This document shows positions 1 to 8,157 of a DNA stretch of 55,751 bases, in pieces. The position numbers and the translations under genes are program-made. Below the pieces are notes generated by a model. That model searched no databases. It saw nothing but the letters and a program-made list of their open reading frames with translations, and was not told the origin of the DNA. How positions within the stretch are numbered: the first letter of the stretch is position 1; each line of letters starts with the position of its first letter. The DNA comes from an uncultured Clostridia bacterium (lineage in GTDB: Bacteria > Bacillota > Clostridia > UBA1212 > UBA1255): NCBI GenBank assembly GCA_904420095.1, contig CAJFUB010000032.1, positions 1 through 55,751 of the forward strand, written 5' to 3'.

Positions 1-242
1 ATTCGCTTGTAGGTGGTCAGCCAGTTCAGCATATACTCCTCGACGGTCTGTTTTCGGATTTCCGTATAGGTGCCGCTGGCAATCTGTTTGGCAAATTCCT
101 TGTATTTCTTGTCCAGCTCCGCTTTTGTCTTGGCATAAAGGTACTTTCGCTTTCCGGTGCCTTCGATCCGAATGGCTCTGTACCAGATACCGTCTTTTCG
201 TTGCCGGGGGGCGGTACCTTCCCCGTCGCTGCGTTTTCCCAT
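1..242 (-). CDS. Tyrosine site-specific integrase, N-terminal fragment (runs off left edge)
   Basis: The reverse strand opens with ATG at 242 behind a good ribosome site (AAAGGAG, about 10 nt away) and stays open to the window edge for 80 codons. The product has the Arm/AP2-like N-terminus of Tn916-type integrases: a KDGIWYRAIRIEG strand, a KRKYLYAKTKAELDKK segment matching the AP2-like arm-binding domain, then TVEEYMLNWL, the usual start of the SAM-like core-binding domain. The catalytic domain lies outside the window. Family knowledge says such proteins excise and integrate conjugative or phage elements, so a mobile element probably lies to the left. It is not a copy of the integrase at 46.5 kb; the N-termini differ. 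Confidence 0.85.
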   Translation of the reverse strand, partial: MGKRSDGEGTAPRQRKDGIWYRAIRIEGTGKRKYLYAKTKAELDKKYKEFAKQIASGTYTEIRKQTVEEYMLNWLTTYKR

Positions 243-417
243 AAAAAACACACTCCTTTAACCGTAGTATGCATTTTTATGGCAGGGAACACGCTCGCCC
301 TTATTCTCCGCTTTTACTGGCAACCACACTACAACCACAGGAGGGTAAAAACAGAATAAAAAGGGGGAAAATCGGATAATTTGGCCGGGGTGCAGCCGCA
401 TGATTTTCAGACAGAAA

Positions 418-458
418 AAGTGCGCCAAACCTGCATAAACACTGGGTTTGGCGCACTT
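418..458. terminator. Bidirectional intrinsic terminator
   Basis: Two perfectly complementary 14-nt arms (418-431 and 445-458, arm AAGTGCGCCAAACC) enclose a 13-nt loop. An A-rich tract lies on the left and T-rich sequence on the right, so it can stop transcription on both strands between the integrase and the gene at 598. The rest of 243-597 holds no convincing gene; the open frames there read across the hairpin and lack ribosome sites. Confidence 0.85.
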
Positions 459-597
459 TTCGTTTTGGCAGGGGCAGAAGGCCTTGCCCCTCGGCACGCG
501 GTTTTGGAGATTGCAGCTCTTTTCCGCTTTTCGGACAAGCGGCGGTGTGGTATAATCCAAACGTCTTATCCATCATATAAACGAGGTGTGCCCCAAT

Positions 598-1116
598 ATG
601 ATAAACGAGGAAAACCTGGCGTCTCTTTCAAAAGAGCAGCTGATTGAATTAATTGAGATTTACGCCAAAAACTGGCTGGCGCTTGACGGCGTATGGTTCC
701 AGTCCGTGGAACGAAAGGAAGGGATGGAGGAAGCCATCTATCACGATCTGGAGGCGTGGAAACGGTTTACCGTAATCGAAGCGAAGCGAATCAAGGCATT
801 TCTGCAGCTCCCTGAGCAGGCCGGCACAGACGGCCTTGCAAGAGCCCTGCAGTACCGTTTTTACGCGAATCTGAACAGAAGCGAAATTGTGAAGGACGAG
901 AAAACGCTTGTATACCGTGTCGTTGAATGCCGCGTTCAGACCGCCAGGAGCCGAAAGGGAATGTGCTGGCATCCGTGCAAAACGGTAGGAATCGAGGAAT
1001 ATTCCGGCTTTGCGCGTGTGATTGACAGCCGATTCCGCTGCGAATGTCTCAGCTGCTATCCGGATGTTACAGACAAGAGCGTTTGCTGCGCATGGAAATT
1101 TGTTTTGGAAACGTGA
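598..1116 (+). CDS. DUF6125-type cytosolic protein
   Basis: This 172-residue soluble protein resembles a family found in Clostridia and some archaea (DUF6125, often annotated only as cytosolic protein). Recognisable stretches are the N-terminal LIELIEIYAKNWLALDGVWF, a central WKRFTVIEAKRIKAFL helix, and a cysteine-containing second half with CRVQTARSRKGM, HPCKTVGIEEYSGFA and CCAWKF. The conserved Cys/His residues may bind a metal or cofactor, but no activity is established. ATG 598 is chosen over the upstream GTG at 586 because GAGGTG (583-588) is spaced correctly only for 598. A TATAAT box sits at 551-556. The next gene has its own promoter, so a shared role with the glycyl-radical pair is only positional. 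Confidence 0.85.
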   Translation: MINEENLASLSKEQLIELIEIYAKNWLALDGVWFQSVERKEGMEEAIYHDLEAWKRFTVIEAKRIKAFLQLPEQAGTDGLARALQYRFYANLNRSEIVKDEKTLVYRVVECRVQTARSRKGMCWHPCKTVGIEEYSGFARVIDSRFRCECLSCYPDVTDKSVCCAWKFVLET

Positions 1117-1135
1117 ATTTTTTTGGTAAAAAAGA

Positions 1136-1164
1136 TTGCCGCGGCGCTTCAGGAATGTTATGAT
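1136..1164 (+). promoter_or_regulatory. Sigma-A promoter of the glycyl-radical operon
   Basis: TTGCCG (1136-1141), a 17-nt spacer and TATGAT (1159-1164) with an upstream TG that makes an extended -10. Predicted transcription start is near 1171, leaving only about 12 nt before ATG 1183. The mRNA is therefore nearly leaderless, which fits the poor ribosome site there. Confidence 0.65.
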
Positions 1165-1182
1165 ACCCACGGGTGATCCGAT

Positions 1183-3321
1183 ATGGAATTTTATACAGTG
1201 AGCTGCGAGAAACGGCCGGTCCGGCTTTCGCAAGAAACCAGACGGTTCGCGGAAGAATCGCTGAACGGGAAATATGGCGATGAAGCAATGCGAAACGTTG
1301 CAGTCTCCATGGACGGAACGGAAGGCTTCGAAACGATGTCGGAGCTTGAGAAATATGACGCCATGATCCGTAAAATTGCGGAAGAAGCGCCTCTGCGCTA
1401 TTGCCCCGGAGAAAAAATCAGCGGAGCGGCGACATTGGGAGGCAGCATTTCCCATTGCGTACCGGCTTTCTATCGGAATACATTCGTGCTGCCCTCCGTG
1501 AGTCATCTAACCCTTGATTTCAAAACTGCCGTAGAATGCGGCATGGCGGTGAAGGAGCGCGAGATCGAGGACAGGATGCGCGGCGGAGAACTCAGCGCTT
1601 ATCAGGAGGCGACGCTTCGAAGCATGTCGCGCGCGATGGAAGCGCTTCGAATCTGGCACGGGCGTTATCTTGCGTATCTGAGAGGAAGGGACCCTGAGAT
1701 TTACCGCTGCCTGCGTCAGGTACCGTTTGGAAAGGCCAGGAATTTCCGAGAAGCGGTGCAGAGCGTCTGGTTCCTGTTTGCTTTTGAACGGCTGTGCGGC
1801 AACTGGCCGGGAATCGGCCGCCTGGATGAAATTCTTGGAAAATATCTGCGGCATGATCTTGAAACCGGCGCCCTGACCGTGGAGGAAGCGCGGGAGATTC
1901 TCGCGCACTTTTTCATCAAGGGCTGCGAGTGGATCCGAAGCGATGCCGTTCCCGGCTCCGGAGACGCACAGCATTATCAGAACATCGTGCTGGGCGGACG
2001 GAACGCCCGAGAGGAGGACATCACGAACGAGGCGACGTATCTGATCCTGGACGTTATAGAAGAGCTCCCGATCGGAGATTTCCCCATTACGGTACGCCTG
2101 AACCGGAAAACGCCGGAGAAGCTGAAACAAAAGCTTGCTGCGGTGATCCGCCATGGGGGAGGCATCGTTGCCGTATACAACGAGGACATAGTGCTGAAAG
2201 CCTTTGAACGCCTCGGATACGAGCGTGAGGAGGCGCTCGGATTTGCCAACGACGGCTGCTGGGAGGTACAGATTCCGGGCAAGACCTATTTTGAATACAT
2301 GCCGTTTGACGGGCTGCGGATTCTGCTCCATGATACGCTGCGCCTGAACGAGGAAACGCCCGCTGCTTTTTCTTCGTATGAAGCGCTGTACGCTGAATAT
2401 CTGAACCAGCTGCGAATCTTTCTGTCAGGGCTTGCACAGGCCGGGATTGGCGGACGCGGAACCTTTGACGAAACCGGAAAATGGATATGGAAGCGGAAAA
2501 TTCCCTGCTCGGTCATCTCTTTGCTGGAGGAAGGCTGCATTGAAAACGCAAGGAGCTATCTGGAGTCCGGAACCCGGTATTCCGTGCTTTCCCCGCATAT
2601 GGGCGGGGCCGCAGATACTGCCAACAGCTTATACGCAATCAAAAAGCTTGTATTTGAGGACGGCAGAATTTCGCTTTCCGCGCTTCTGCAAGCGGTAAAA
2701 ACGGACTGGAAGGATGCCGAGCCGCTGCGCGCATATATCAGAAATAAATTGACCTATTACGGGAATGACGGCGAAGGCGGGGCGGACGAGGTGATGGCAC
2801 AGCTGCTGAATGATTTTGCTCGGATTACTGAGGAGTTCAACGGGAAAACACCTGTGATTTTCACAGCGGGCGTCAGCACGTTCGGGCGGCAGATCGAATG
2901 GCGCGGCGTGCGCGGCGCTGCTCCGTTCGGAACGCGGGCCGGAGAAATTCTGGCATCGAATGCTTCGCCTACGCCCGGCACGGACCTCTCGGGAGCGACG
3001 GCGGCAATTCGTTCTTACTGTAAGGCAGATCTGTCTCTGCAGGGAACGGGAGCCGCTCTAGACCTGCGCCTGTATCCCGGTGCGCTGGACGGCGCAAACG
3101 GCATTACGGCGATCGTCTCCCTGCTGGACGGCTTCTGCGCACTGGGTGGTTTTTTTCTCCAGATCGATATTACGGATGCCGCTGTGCTGCGGGAGGCGCA
3201 GGAAAATCCGGAAGCATATAAATCGCTTTCCGTACGCGTATCAGGCTGGAACGCGCGCTTTGTTACACTGGATCGGGAATGGCAGCAGATGATTATAGAG
3301 AGAACGGAGCATATGCCGTGA
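1183..3321 (+). CDS. Glycyl-radical enzyme of the pyruvate formate-lyase superfamily, substrate unknown
   Basis: The 712-residue protein has both hallmarks of glycyl-radical enzymes: an active-site loop DGCWE with Cys359 and Glu361, and the C-terminal radical motif RVSGW with Gly687. The Cys-x-Glu arrangement is that of the eliminase/decarboxylase branch (glycerol dehydratase, choline lyase and relatives); true pyruvate formate-lyase has two adjacent cysteines. It is shorter than the usual 780-850 residues. An in-frame TGA just upstream makes ATG 1183 the first possible start. Its stop overlaps the GTG of the activating enzyme, so the two are coupled. Such enzymes work only in anaerobes after the activase installs the radical. 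The substrate cannot be read from sequence, and no microcompartment or transporter genes flank it. Confidence 0.88.
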   Translation: MEFYTVSCEKRPVRLSQETRRFAEESLNGKYGDEAMRNVAVSMDGTEGFETMSELEKYDAMIRKIAEEAPLRYCPGEKISGAATLGGSISHCVPAFYRNTFVLPSVSHLTLDFKTAVECGMAVKEREIEDRMRGGELSAYQEATLRSMSRAMEALRIWHGRYLAYLRGRDPEIYRCLRQVPFGKARNFREAVQSVWFLFAFERLCGNWPGIGRLDEILGKYLRHDLETGALTVEEAREILAHFFIKGCEWIRSDAVPGSGDAQHYQNIVLGGRNAREEDITNEATYLILDVIEELPIGDFPITVRLNRKTPEKLKQKLAAVIRHGGGIVAVYNEDIVLKAFERLGYEREEALGFANDGCWEVQIPGKTYFEYMPFDGLRILLHDTLRLNEETPAAFSSYEALYAEYLNQLRIFLSGLAQAGIGGRGTFDETGKWIWKRKIPCSVISLLEEGCIENARSYLESGTRYSVLSPHMGGAADTANSLYAIKKLVFEDGRISLSALLQAVKTDWKDAEPLRAYIRNKLTYYGNDGEGGADEVMAQLLNDFARITEEFNGKTPVIFTAGVSTFGRQIEWRGVRGAAPFGTRAGEILASNASPTPGTDLSGATAAIRSYCKADLSLQGTGAALDLRLYPGALDGANGITAIVSLLDGFCALGGFFLQIDITDAAVLREAQENPEAYKSLSVRVSGWNARFVTLDREWQQMIIERTEHMP

Positions 3322-4217
3322 AGCAGCGGAATATTGCGGTGACAGAGATTCAGCGCTTTTCCACACACGATGGGCCGGGGATCCGTACCGTGGTATTTCT
3401 GGCGGGATGTCCGCTTGCCTGCGCCTGGTGCCATAATCCCGAAGCGCGGACGGCGGAAAATCACATTTTTTATATAGAATCCCGCTGCATCGGCTGCGGG
3501 GAATGCGCTTTAGTCTGCCCGCGCCGCGTTCATACGGTCGGTGCTTCGGGACATACTGTTTTCCGGAAAAACTGTATTGGCTGCGGTCTCTGTACGGAAG
3601 CCTGCCCCACGGGGGCGCTGGAAAACACGGTAAAACAGATGACCTGCGAGGAAATTATGAGAATCGTGCTTCGGGATCAGGTCTTTTATCGGGAAAACGG
3701 GGGACTTACGCTTTCCGGCGGCGAACCGCTGGCGCAGCGGGAATCGGCCATGCGCCTTTTAAAAGAGGCGAAAGAGCGCGGAATCGGGACGGCCGTGGAG
3801 ACGTGCGGCTATGCGGAGGAGCGCACCGTACTTGAAACGGCGGAATATACCGATTTGTTTTTATGGGATGTCAAGGATACCGATCCCGTTCGCCACCGTA
3901 ATTATACGGGAGCCTCCAACGAGCTGATTCTACGCAATCTGCTGGCCGCGGACCGCGCGGGAGCTGCAACGATTCTTCGCTGCATATTGGTGGAGGGCGT
4001 CAATACGGATCCGGCGCATTACGACCGAATTGCGGAACTGTTTAAAGGGCTGCGGCACTGCCGCGGCGTGCAGCTACTGCCGTATCATACATACGGGAGT
4101 TCTAAAGCACTTCAGATGGGGCTCTCCGATCCCGCGCGAAAGGAATGGATTCCGAGCGCCGAACGGCTCCGGGAGGCGCGGGAGCAACTGAAAAAAAAGA
4201 GCGCTATTTTAATATAA
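3318..4217 (+). CDS. Glycyl-radical enzyme activating enzyme (radical SAM)
   Basis: This 299-residue radical SAM protein should cleave S-adenosylmethionine and abstract hydrogen from Gly687 of the upstream enzyme. It shows the family cluster motif C31-x3-C35-x2-C38 (GCPLACAWC), the preceding STHDGPGIRT signature, and a ferredoxin insert with two further 4Fe-4S motifs (CIGCGECALVC and CIGCGLCTEAC). That insert is typical of activases for dehydratase/decarboxylase-type glycyl-radical enzymes, unlike the short PflA. GTG 3318 is preferred: it overlaps the upstream TGA and has GGAG at 3306-3309. A longer reading from ATG 3279 would extend 39 nt into the neighbour. Confidence 0.9.
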   Translation: MKQRNIAVTEIQRFSTHDGPGIRTVVFLAGCPLACAWCHNPEARTAENHIFYIESRCIGCGECALVCPRRVHTVGASGHTVFRKNCIGCGLCTEACPTGALENTVKQMTCEEIMRIVLRDQVFYRENGGLTLSGGEPLAQRESAMRLLKEAKERGIGTAVETCGYAEERTVLETAEYTDLFLWDVKDTDPVRHRNYTGASNELILRNLLAADRAGAATILRCILVEGVNTDPAHYDRIAELFKGLRHCRGVQLLPYHTYGSSKALQMGLSDPARKEWIPSAERLREAREQLKKKSAILI

Positions 4218-4289
4218 TTTAATACATATTTTCTAAAAATAAATTTTGGTTTTTAAATGAATGTTATTATAATTACAGGAGGAAAATAT

Positions 4290-5045
4290 ATGAAAAAAAC
4301 GAAAAGATCCTTTTTGGCAGTCTGTGTAGCTCTTTGCGCTTGCTGTATTTTTCTTTTTGTCGGGTGCGCCGGCAACGAGAATGGCGAAGAAAAAAGTTCT
4401 CCCGCTGCATCCGCAACGGCACGTGCGACTGCAGCTTCCGTAGCGCCTACGACGGAGCCGGCAAGCCCGGAGCCGACGGCTACTCCTGACGCGGGACCGG
4501 AAAATCTGCTCGAATATGCGATTGAAGACGACGGGCTGCTGGGAGGTGATTCCTGGGTGCCGATCGAGGAATCCTGGGCGGGACCGCTTCAGGAAAAGCG
4601 CGATGGCTGCGAATCGCCGGCCATGCAGGAATTTGTGGAAACGACTTGCTCCGATGGAAATGAGGGAATCTGTTATCATTTCTATTCCGAGGCAACGACG
4701 GGACATCATATTGTTGCGAATACATACGGTATTTCCGATCTGATAGAAGCCAACAAAACGTACAAATTGACGGTGTCCATGAAATATACAGTACCGAATC
4801 CTGGAGGCGAACGGGATAACATGGCGGTTGGATGCAGTCTTGATAAATCATCTATGGTGAAAGTCAGCTCCAGTGAAAACTGGCAGACAGTAACATGTAC
4901 CTTTACGGTGGGCGACGATTTTGAAACTGCTTATATATATGTCAGTCCATATAGTATAGATCATGAGCACATTATCATTGGTGAAATCCAGGCGGGATTT
5001 GATCTTTTAATTGACAGCATTTCACTGGTTGAGGTTTCAGCGTAA
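4290..5045 (+). CDS. Secreted lipoprotein with CBM4/9-like domain, copy 1
   Basis: The 251-residue protein has a type II signal peptide: basic start, hydrophobic core and lipobox FVGC with Cys26 as lipidated residue. An Ala/Thr/Pro/Ser-rich linker (roughly 35-70) leads to a single C-terminal domain of about 180 residues. Its ending, with the WQTVTCTFTV and LLIDSISLVEV strands and the paired-aromatic pattern, looks like the jelly-roll carbohydrate-binding modules of the CBM4/9/22 type. It probably sits on the outer membrane face and binds a glycan; that is inference. ATG 4290 follows AGGAGG at 4277-4282. It is about 80 percent identical by eye to the next gene through the C-terminal domain. 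Confidence 0.8.
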   Translation: MKKTKRSFLAVCVALCACCIFLFVGCAGNENGEEKSSPAASATARATAASVAPTTEPASPEPTATPDAGPENLLEYAIEDDGLLGGDSWVPIEESWAGPLQEKRDGCESPAMQEFVETTCSDGNEGICYHFYSEATTGHHIVANTYGISDLIEANKTYKLTVSMKYTVPNPGGERDNMAVGCSLDKSSMVKVSSSENWQTVTCTFTVGDDFETAYIYVSPYSIDHEHIIIGEIQAGFDLLIDSISLVEVSA

Positions 5046-5061
5046 CGGTTCCGGAAAAGAC

Positions 5062-5099
5062 CGCCCCGCCGATTTACTGTTCGGCGGGGCGTTTTTTTT
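5062..5099 (+). terminator. Intrinsic terminator
   Basis: Perfect 11-bp GC-rich stem (5062-5072 with 5081-5091), 8-nt loop, then eight T residues. It ends the first lipoprotein unit. Confidence 0.92.
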
Positions 5100-5113
5100 G
5101 ATATCCGTATCTC

Positions 5114-5127
5114 TGTAAGCGCTTTAA
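5114..5127 (+). promoter_or_regulatory. Candidate catabolite-responsive element (cre)
   Basis: TGTAAGCGCTTTAA matches the CcpA operator consensus TGWAARCGYTWWCW at 13 of 14 positions. It lies between the two lipoprotein genes, about 165 nt before the second start. Carbon-source control would suit glycan-binding lipoproteins. A single site match is weak evidence. Confidence 0.4.
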
Positions 5128-5290
5128 AACACAGGGCCGGCGTACGATTCCCGAATCGATTTCGGTAGGAGCGCGCCGAGAAAAAGCATAATTCTATTTT
5201 AATATAAATTTACATATGTCTGAGAAAAAATTAAATATTAGTTTTTAAAATTTATATGGATTAATTTATATTCAATTAGGAGGGACATAT

Positions 5291-6064
5291 ATGGAAAAGA
5301 TCAAACGGCTTATTATCGCAGTCTGCACCGCGCTTGCGGTTTGCTGCATTTCCCTTTTTGCCGGATGTACCAGTGACAGCGGGGAAGAAATGGAGCCTAC
5401 TGCGTCTCCTACGGCGCCGGCAACGTCTGCTGCTGCTCCTACGGAGGCGCCTGCCGACGAGTCTTCGAGTCCGGAAGCAACGACGGAGGCGACGGCAACT
5501 CCGGATGCGGAAGAGCAGAATCTGCTCGAATATGCAATTGAAGACGACGGATTGCTGCTCGGCGGAGATTCTTGGACGCCCATTGAAGAAACCTGGGCGG
5601 GACCGCTTCAGGAAAAGCGAGACGGCTGCGAATCATCGGCCATGCAGGAATTTGTGGAAACGACTTGCTCCGACGGAAATGAGGGAATCTGTTATCATTT
5701 CTATTCCGAGGCAACGACGGGATATCATATTGTCGGAAACACTTATGGAATTTCTGATTTGATCGAAGCAAATAAAACGTATAAGCTGACAGTATCCCTG
5801 AAATACACGGTGCCAAATCCCGGTGAGGCGATGGATAACATGGCAATCGGCTGCAGTCTTGATGAAACGTCTATGGTGAAAGTCAACTCCAGTGAAAACT
5901 GGCAGACAGTAACGTGCACTTTTACGGTAGGAGACGAATTTGAAACCGCATATATTTATGTAAGTCCGGTTGAGCATGAACATGAAAGCATTGTCATCGG
6001 CGATATTCAGGCAGGTTTTGATCTCCTGATTGACAGTATTTCTTTGGTTGAGGTCGCCGAGTAA
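5291..6064 (+). CDS. Secreted lipoprotein with CBM4/9-like domain, copy 2
   Basis: This is the paralogue of the preceding gene: 257 residues, signal peptide ending in lipobox FAGC (Cys26), then a longer Thr/Ala/Glu-rich linker. The C-terminal jelly-roll-like domain shares the segments KRDGCES, AMQEFVETTCSDGNEGIC and LLIDSISLVEV. The linkers and signal peptides have diverged most, while the folded domain is conserved, which suggests both copies are functional. The gene has its own ribosome site (AGGAGGG, 5278-5284) and its own terminator, so it can be expressed separately. Role inferred: surface glycan binding. Confidence 0.8.
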   Translation: MEKIKRLIIAVCTALAVCCISLFAGCTSDSGEEMEPTASPTAPATSAAAPTEAPADESSSPEATTEATATPDAEEQNLLEYAIEDDGLLLGGDSWTPIEETWAGPLQEKRDGCESSAMQEFVETTCSDGNEGICYHFYSEATTGYHIVGNTYGISDLIEANKTYKLTVSLKYTVPNPGEAMDNMAIGCSLDETSMVKVNSSENWQTVTCTFTVGDEFETAYIYVSPVEHEHESIVIGDIQAGFDLLIDSISLVEVAE

Positions 6065-6080
6065 CGGCGAAGGACAAGGC

Positions 6081-6113
6081 CGCTCCGCCGAATACTTGGG
6101 CGGAGCGTTTTTT
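6081..6113 (+). terminator. Intrinsic terminator
   Basis: Nine-base-pair stem CGCTCCGCC/GGCGGAGCG (6081-6089 with 6099-6107) followed by six T residues. It is a diverged copy of the terminator at 5062. Confidence 0.9.
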
Positions 6114-6130
6114 ATATTTCAAAATTTTTA

Positions 6131-6159
6131 TTGCGGGAGACCGCTGCGTTTAGTATACT
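6131..6159 (+). promoter_or_regulatory. Sigma-A promoter of the CotH lipoprotein gene
   Basis: TTGCGG (6131-6136), 17-nt spacer, TATACT (6154-6159). The predicted start near 6166 leaves a leader of about 30 nt with GGAGGG at 6187-6192 before ATG 6198. Confidence 0.65.
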
Positions 6160-6197
6160 GAGAGCATACCGATGGAAAAGAATCGCGGAGGGTTACT

Positions 6198-8105
6198 ATG
6201 AATAAAAACAGTCTTAAATGGATCTGGGCGGTCAATCTGCTGGCCGTGCTGCTGCTTTGCTTCTTCAGCGGATGCAGCGGAGCGGGAGAAGAGCCCGTTG
6301 AAAGCGGGACGCGCAACAAAACATACGATCGTGATCCTTCCGAGCTCCTGCAGCCTGTTTTCTCCGACCGCGGAGGGTTTTACGGGAATAAAATGGCGCT
6401 TCGGATTACAGTACCGGAGACGTTTCAAGCGTCAGATGTGTCCATTCGGATTACATTTGACGGGAGCGAGCCCGATGCCGGAAGCGAGGCATACGACGGC
6501 GGTGACATTATCCTCCCGGACGCCGGATGCGTAAAGACGGATTTTGAACGCAACGACCGGAATTTGTCCGTGTCCGTCGTACGGGCGGCCTGCTTTGACG
6601 GCGACGGGAACCGGCTTGGTCAGATCGCTACCGCTACGTATATCAAGCTGCCTAAGAAGGACGGGGAAGTCGATTGGAATCGTTTCAATATGCCGGTTAT
6701 TTCCCTGGTAACGGAGGAAGGAAATCTCACAAATCCGCAGACGGGAATTTTTGCAAACGTCCAGGGACGCGGCTCGGAATGGGAACGCCCGGTTCACATC
6801 ACTTTTTTTGAAGCCGACGGTACGCTTGCGTTTGCACAGGACGCCGGAATCCGCTTGTTCGGATCAAGCACGCGCGGACTGGCGCAGAAATCTTTCCGGA
6901 TTACGGCGCGGAAAGAGGAGTATTTCAATACGGACAAATACGATGGGGCAGGAAAATTCAGATACGCGCTATTCCCGGATCGCCTGCAGAGCAGCGGGGA
7001 GCCGCTTGCCGCATACGACAGCATCGTTCTGCGCAACGGCGGAAACGATTCTATCCTGGTAGGAGAAGACAATTCCCGGATTTCTTTTATGCGCGACGGA
7101 CTGGCGGCGCTTATCACACAGAAAGCGGCTCCGGAGGTTGATGCAATGGCATACCGTCCCGTCGTTGTATTTTTAAACGGCGAATATTACGGCATTATGA
7201 ATATGCGTGAGTTTGAAAACAAAAAATATATCCAGAACGTCTACGGCATCGAGGATGAAGAAGGCATTGCGGTGATTTCCACCGAAATGGATACCAGCAA
7301 CGGCGGGCGGTACGACGGCACCTGGTTTTATTACAGCCAGGACGACGGTCCGGAGGGAGAGCTCCAGCAATTCGTTACCCTGCTGGACGATATCGTATCG
7401 AAGGGACGGTATACGTATGAAGAAGCGGCGGAACGAATTGACATGGATAATTTTATGAAATACTGTGCGATCAATCTGTTTCTGTGCAATACCGACTGGC
7501 CGCACAACAACGTGCGTGTATGGCGTTATGCCGGCGATAACCCGGGCGCTCTGGCGGACTCCTCCGCGGCAGACGGCCGATGGCGGTTTATGCTTAAGGA
7601 TGCTGATGTGGGACTCGGGCGTTATATCTGCGGAATGTACGAAGGATATCCGATTGAATTGTATACGAAAGCGGACAGTGAAAATTTCCGGCTGCTTCTT
7701 TGTCAATATCTGGATTTTGAAGATCAGTCCGGCTATCCGTCCGTAACGGAAAACTTCTATCCGGATACGCTGCAGATACAAGGGCTTTTTTATTTCTGCA
7801 TGAGGGATGCGGGGTTTGCTTCCAGCTTTTACGAGTACTGCAATCGTCTTGCAACCGAGCTGTGGACGCCAGAGGCCCTGGAATCCCTGATCCTGGATAC
7901 CGCCTCATTGCTGGAGGAGGAAATGAAAAATTATCTGGTTAAGGATTTCGGACAATGGCAGTGGGAGTCGTCTACCGATTACGATGCCTGGAAAAACGCC
8001 GTCAGCGGCGAGCGGGATTCCCTGATCACCTGGGCGCGTGACAGAAGCGGAGCGGACGGAGAATTCCTGAAACAGGTCGAGGAACTGCGGAATATGCTGG
8101 CGTAG
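6198..8105 (+). CDS. CotH-kinase family lipoprotein
   Basis: A 635-residue lipoprotein: signal peptide with lipobox FSGC (Cys26), a beta-rich region at about 55-160 that resembles the chitobiase C-terminal-type domain (FDGSEPDAGSEAYDG), then a CotH-kinase domain. The kinase signatures are visible: FLNGEYYGIMNMRE, D433 in NTDWPHNNVRVWR, and the metal-binding pair D468/D470 in FMLKDADVGLG. Known CotH proteins phosphorylate serines of spore-coat partners; close relatives that are exported lipoproteins are common in gut Clostridia with unknown targets. The gene stands alone between a promoter and a convergent hairpin. The paralogue at 9169-12363 shares the same domain order with an added C-terminal part. 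Confidence 0.85.
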   Translation: MNKNSLKWIWAVNLLAVLLLCFFSGCSGAGEEPVESGTRNKTYDRDPSELLQPVFSDRGGFYGNKMALRITVPETFQASDVSIRITFDGSEPDAGSEAYDGGDIILPDAGCVKTDFERNDRNLSVSVVRAACFDGDGNRLGQIATATYIKLPKKDGEVDWNRFNMPVISLVTEEGNLTNPQTGIFANVQGRGSEWERPVHITFFEADGTLAFAQDAGIRLFGSSTRGLAQKSFRITARKEEYFNTDKYDGAGKFRYALFPDRLQSSGEPLAAYDSIVLRNGGNDSILVGEDNSRISFMRDGLAALITQKAAPEVDAMAYRPVVVFLNGEYYGIMNMREFENKKYIQNVYGIEDEEGIAVISTEMDTSNGGRYDGTWFYYSQDDGPEGELQQFVTLLDDIVSKGRYTYEEAAERIDMDNFMKYCAINLFLCNTDWPHNNVRVWRYAGDNPGALADSSAADGRWRFMLKDADVGLGRYICGMYEGYPIELYTKADSENFRLLLCQYLDFEDQSGYPSVTENFYPDTLQIQGLFYFCMRDAGFASSFYEYCNRLATELWTPEALESLILDTASLLEEEMKNYLVKDFGQWQWESSTDYDAWKNAVSGERDSLITWARDRSGADGEFLKQVEELRNMLA

Positions 8106-8120
8106 GTAAGAAGCGCTGCG

Positions 8121-8157
8121 GCGCCGATGCCGGAACTTACATTTCCGGCATCGGCGC
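8121..8157. terminator. Hairpin between convergent genes
   Basis: Perfect 15-bp stem (8121-8135 with 8143-8157) with a 7-nt loop. It overlaps the last codons of the DJ-1-like gene on the reverse strand. No T-run follows on either side, so termination would be weak or factor-assisted. Confidence 0.5.

Larger units (their letters stand above)
4204..6113 (+). repeat. Tandem duplication of a lipoprotein gene with its control region
   Basis: Two head-to-tail units, about 4204-5099 and 5194-6113, each contain an AT-rich leader, a lipoprotein gene and a GC-rich terminator. Both begin with the same 13 nt, CTATTTTAATATA, which in unit 1 overlaps the end of the activase gene. Within the genes a block of over 100 nt near 4575-4700 and 5590-5720 is nearly identical, while leader and linker have diverged. 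The TATAAT/TATAAA box in the shared leader start (4213-4218 in unit 1) is a plausible -10 element. Confidence 0.8.

Noticed and set aside
649-1506. 285-codon reverse frame over the DUF6125 and glycyl-radical genes
   Set aside because: It is antisense to two well-supported genes, has no ribosome site and no family resemblance.
4246-4273. TTGGTT/TATAAT promoter directly before the first lipoprotein gene
   Set aside because: The start would fall inside the ribosome site at 4277-4282, so the upstream TATAAT at 4213-4218 is more plausible.
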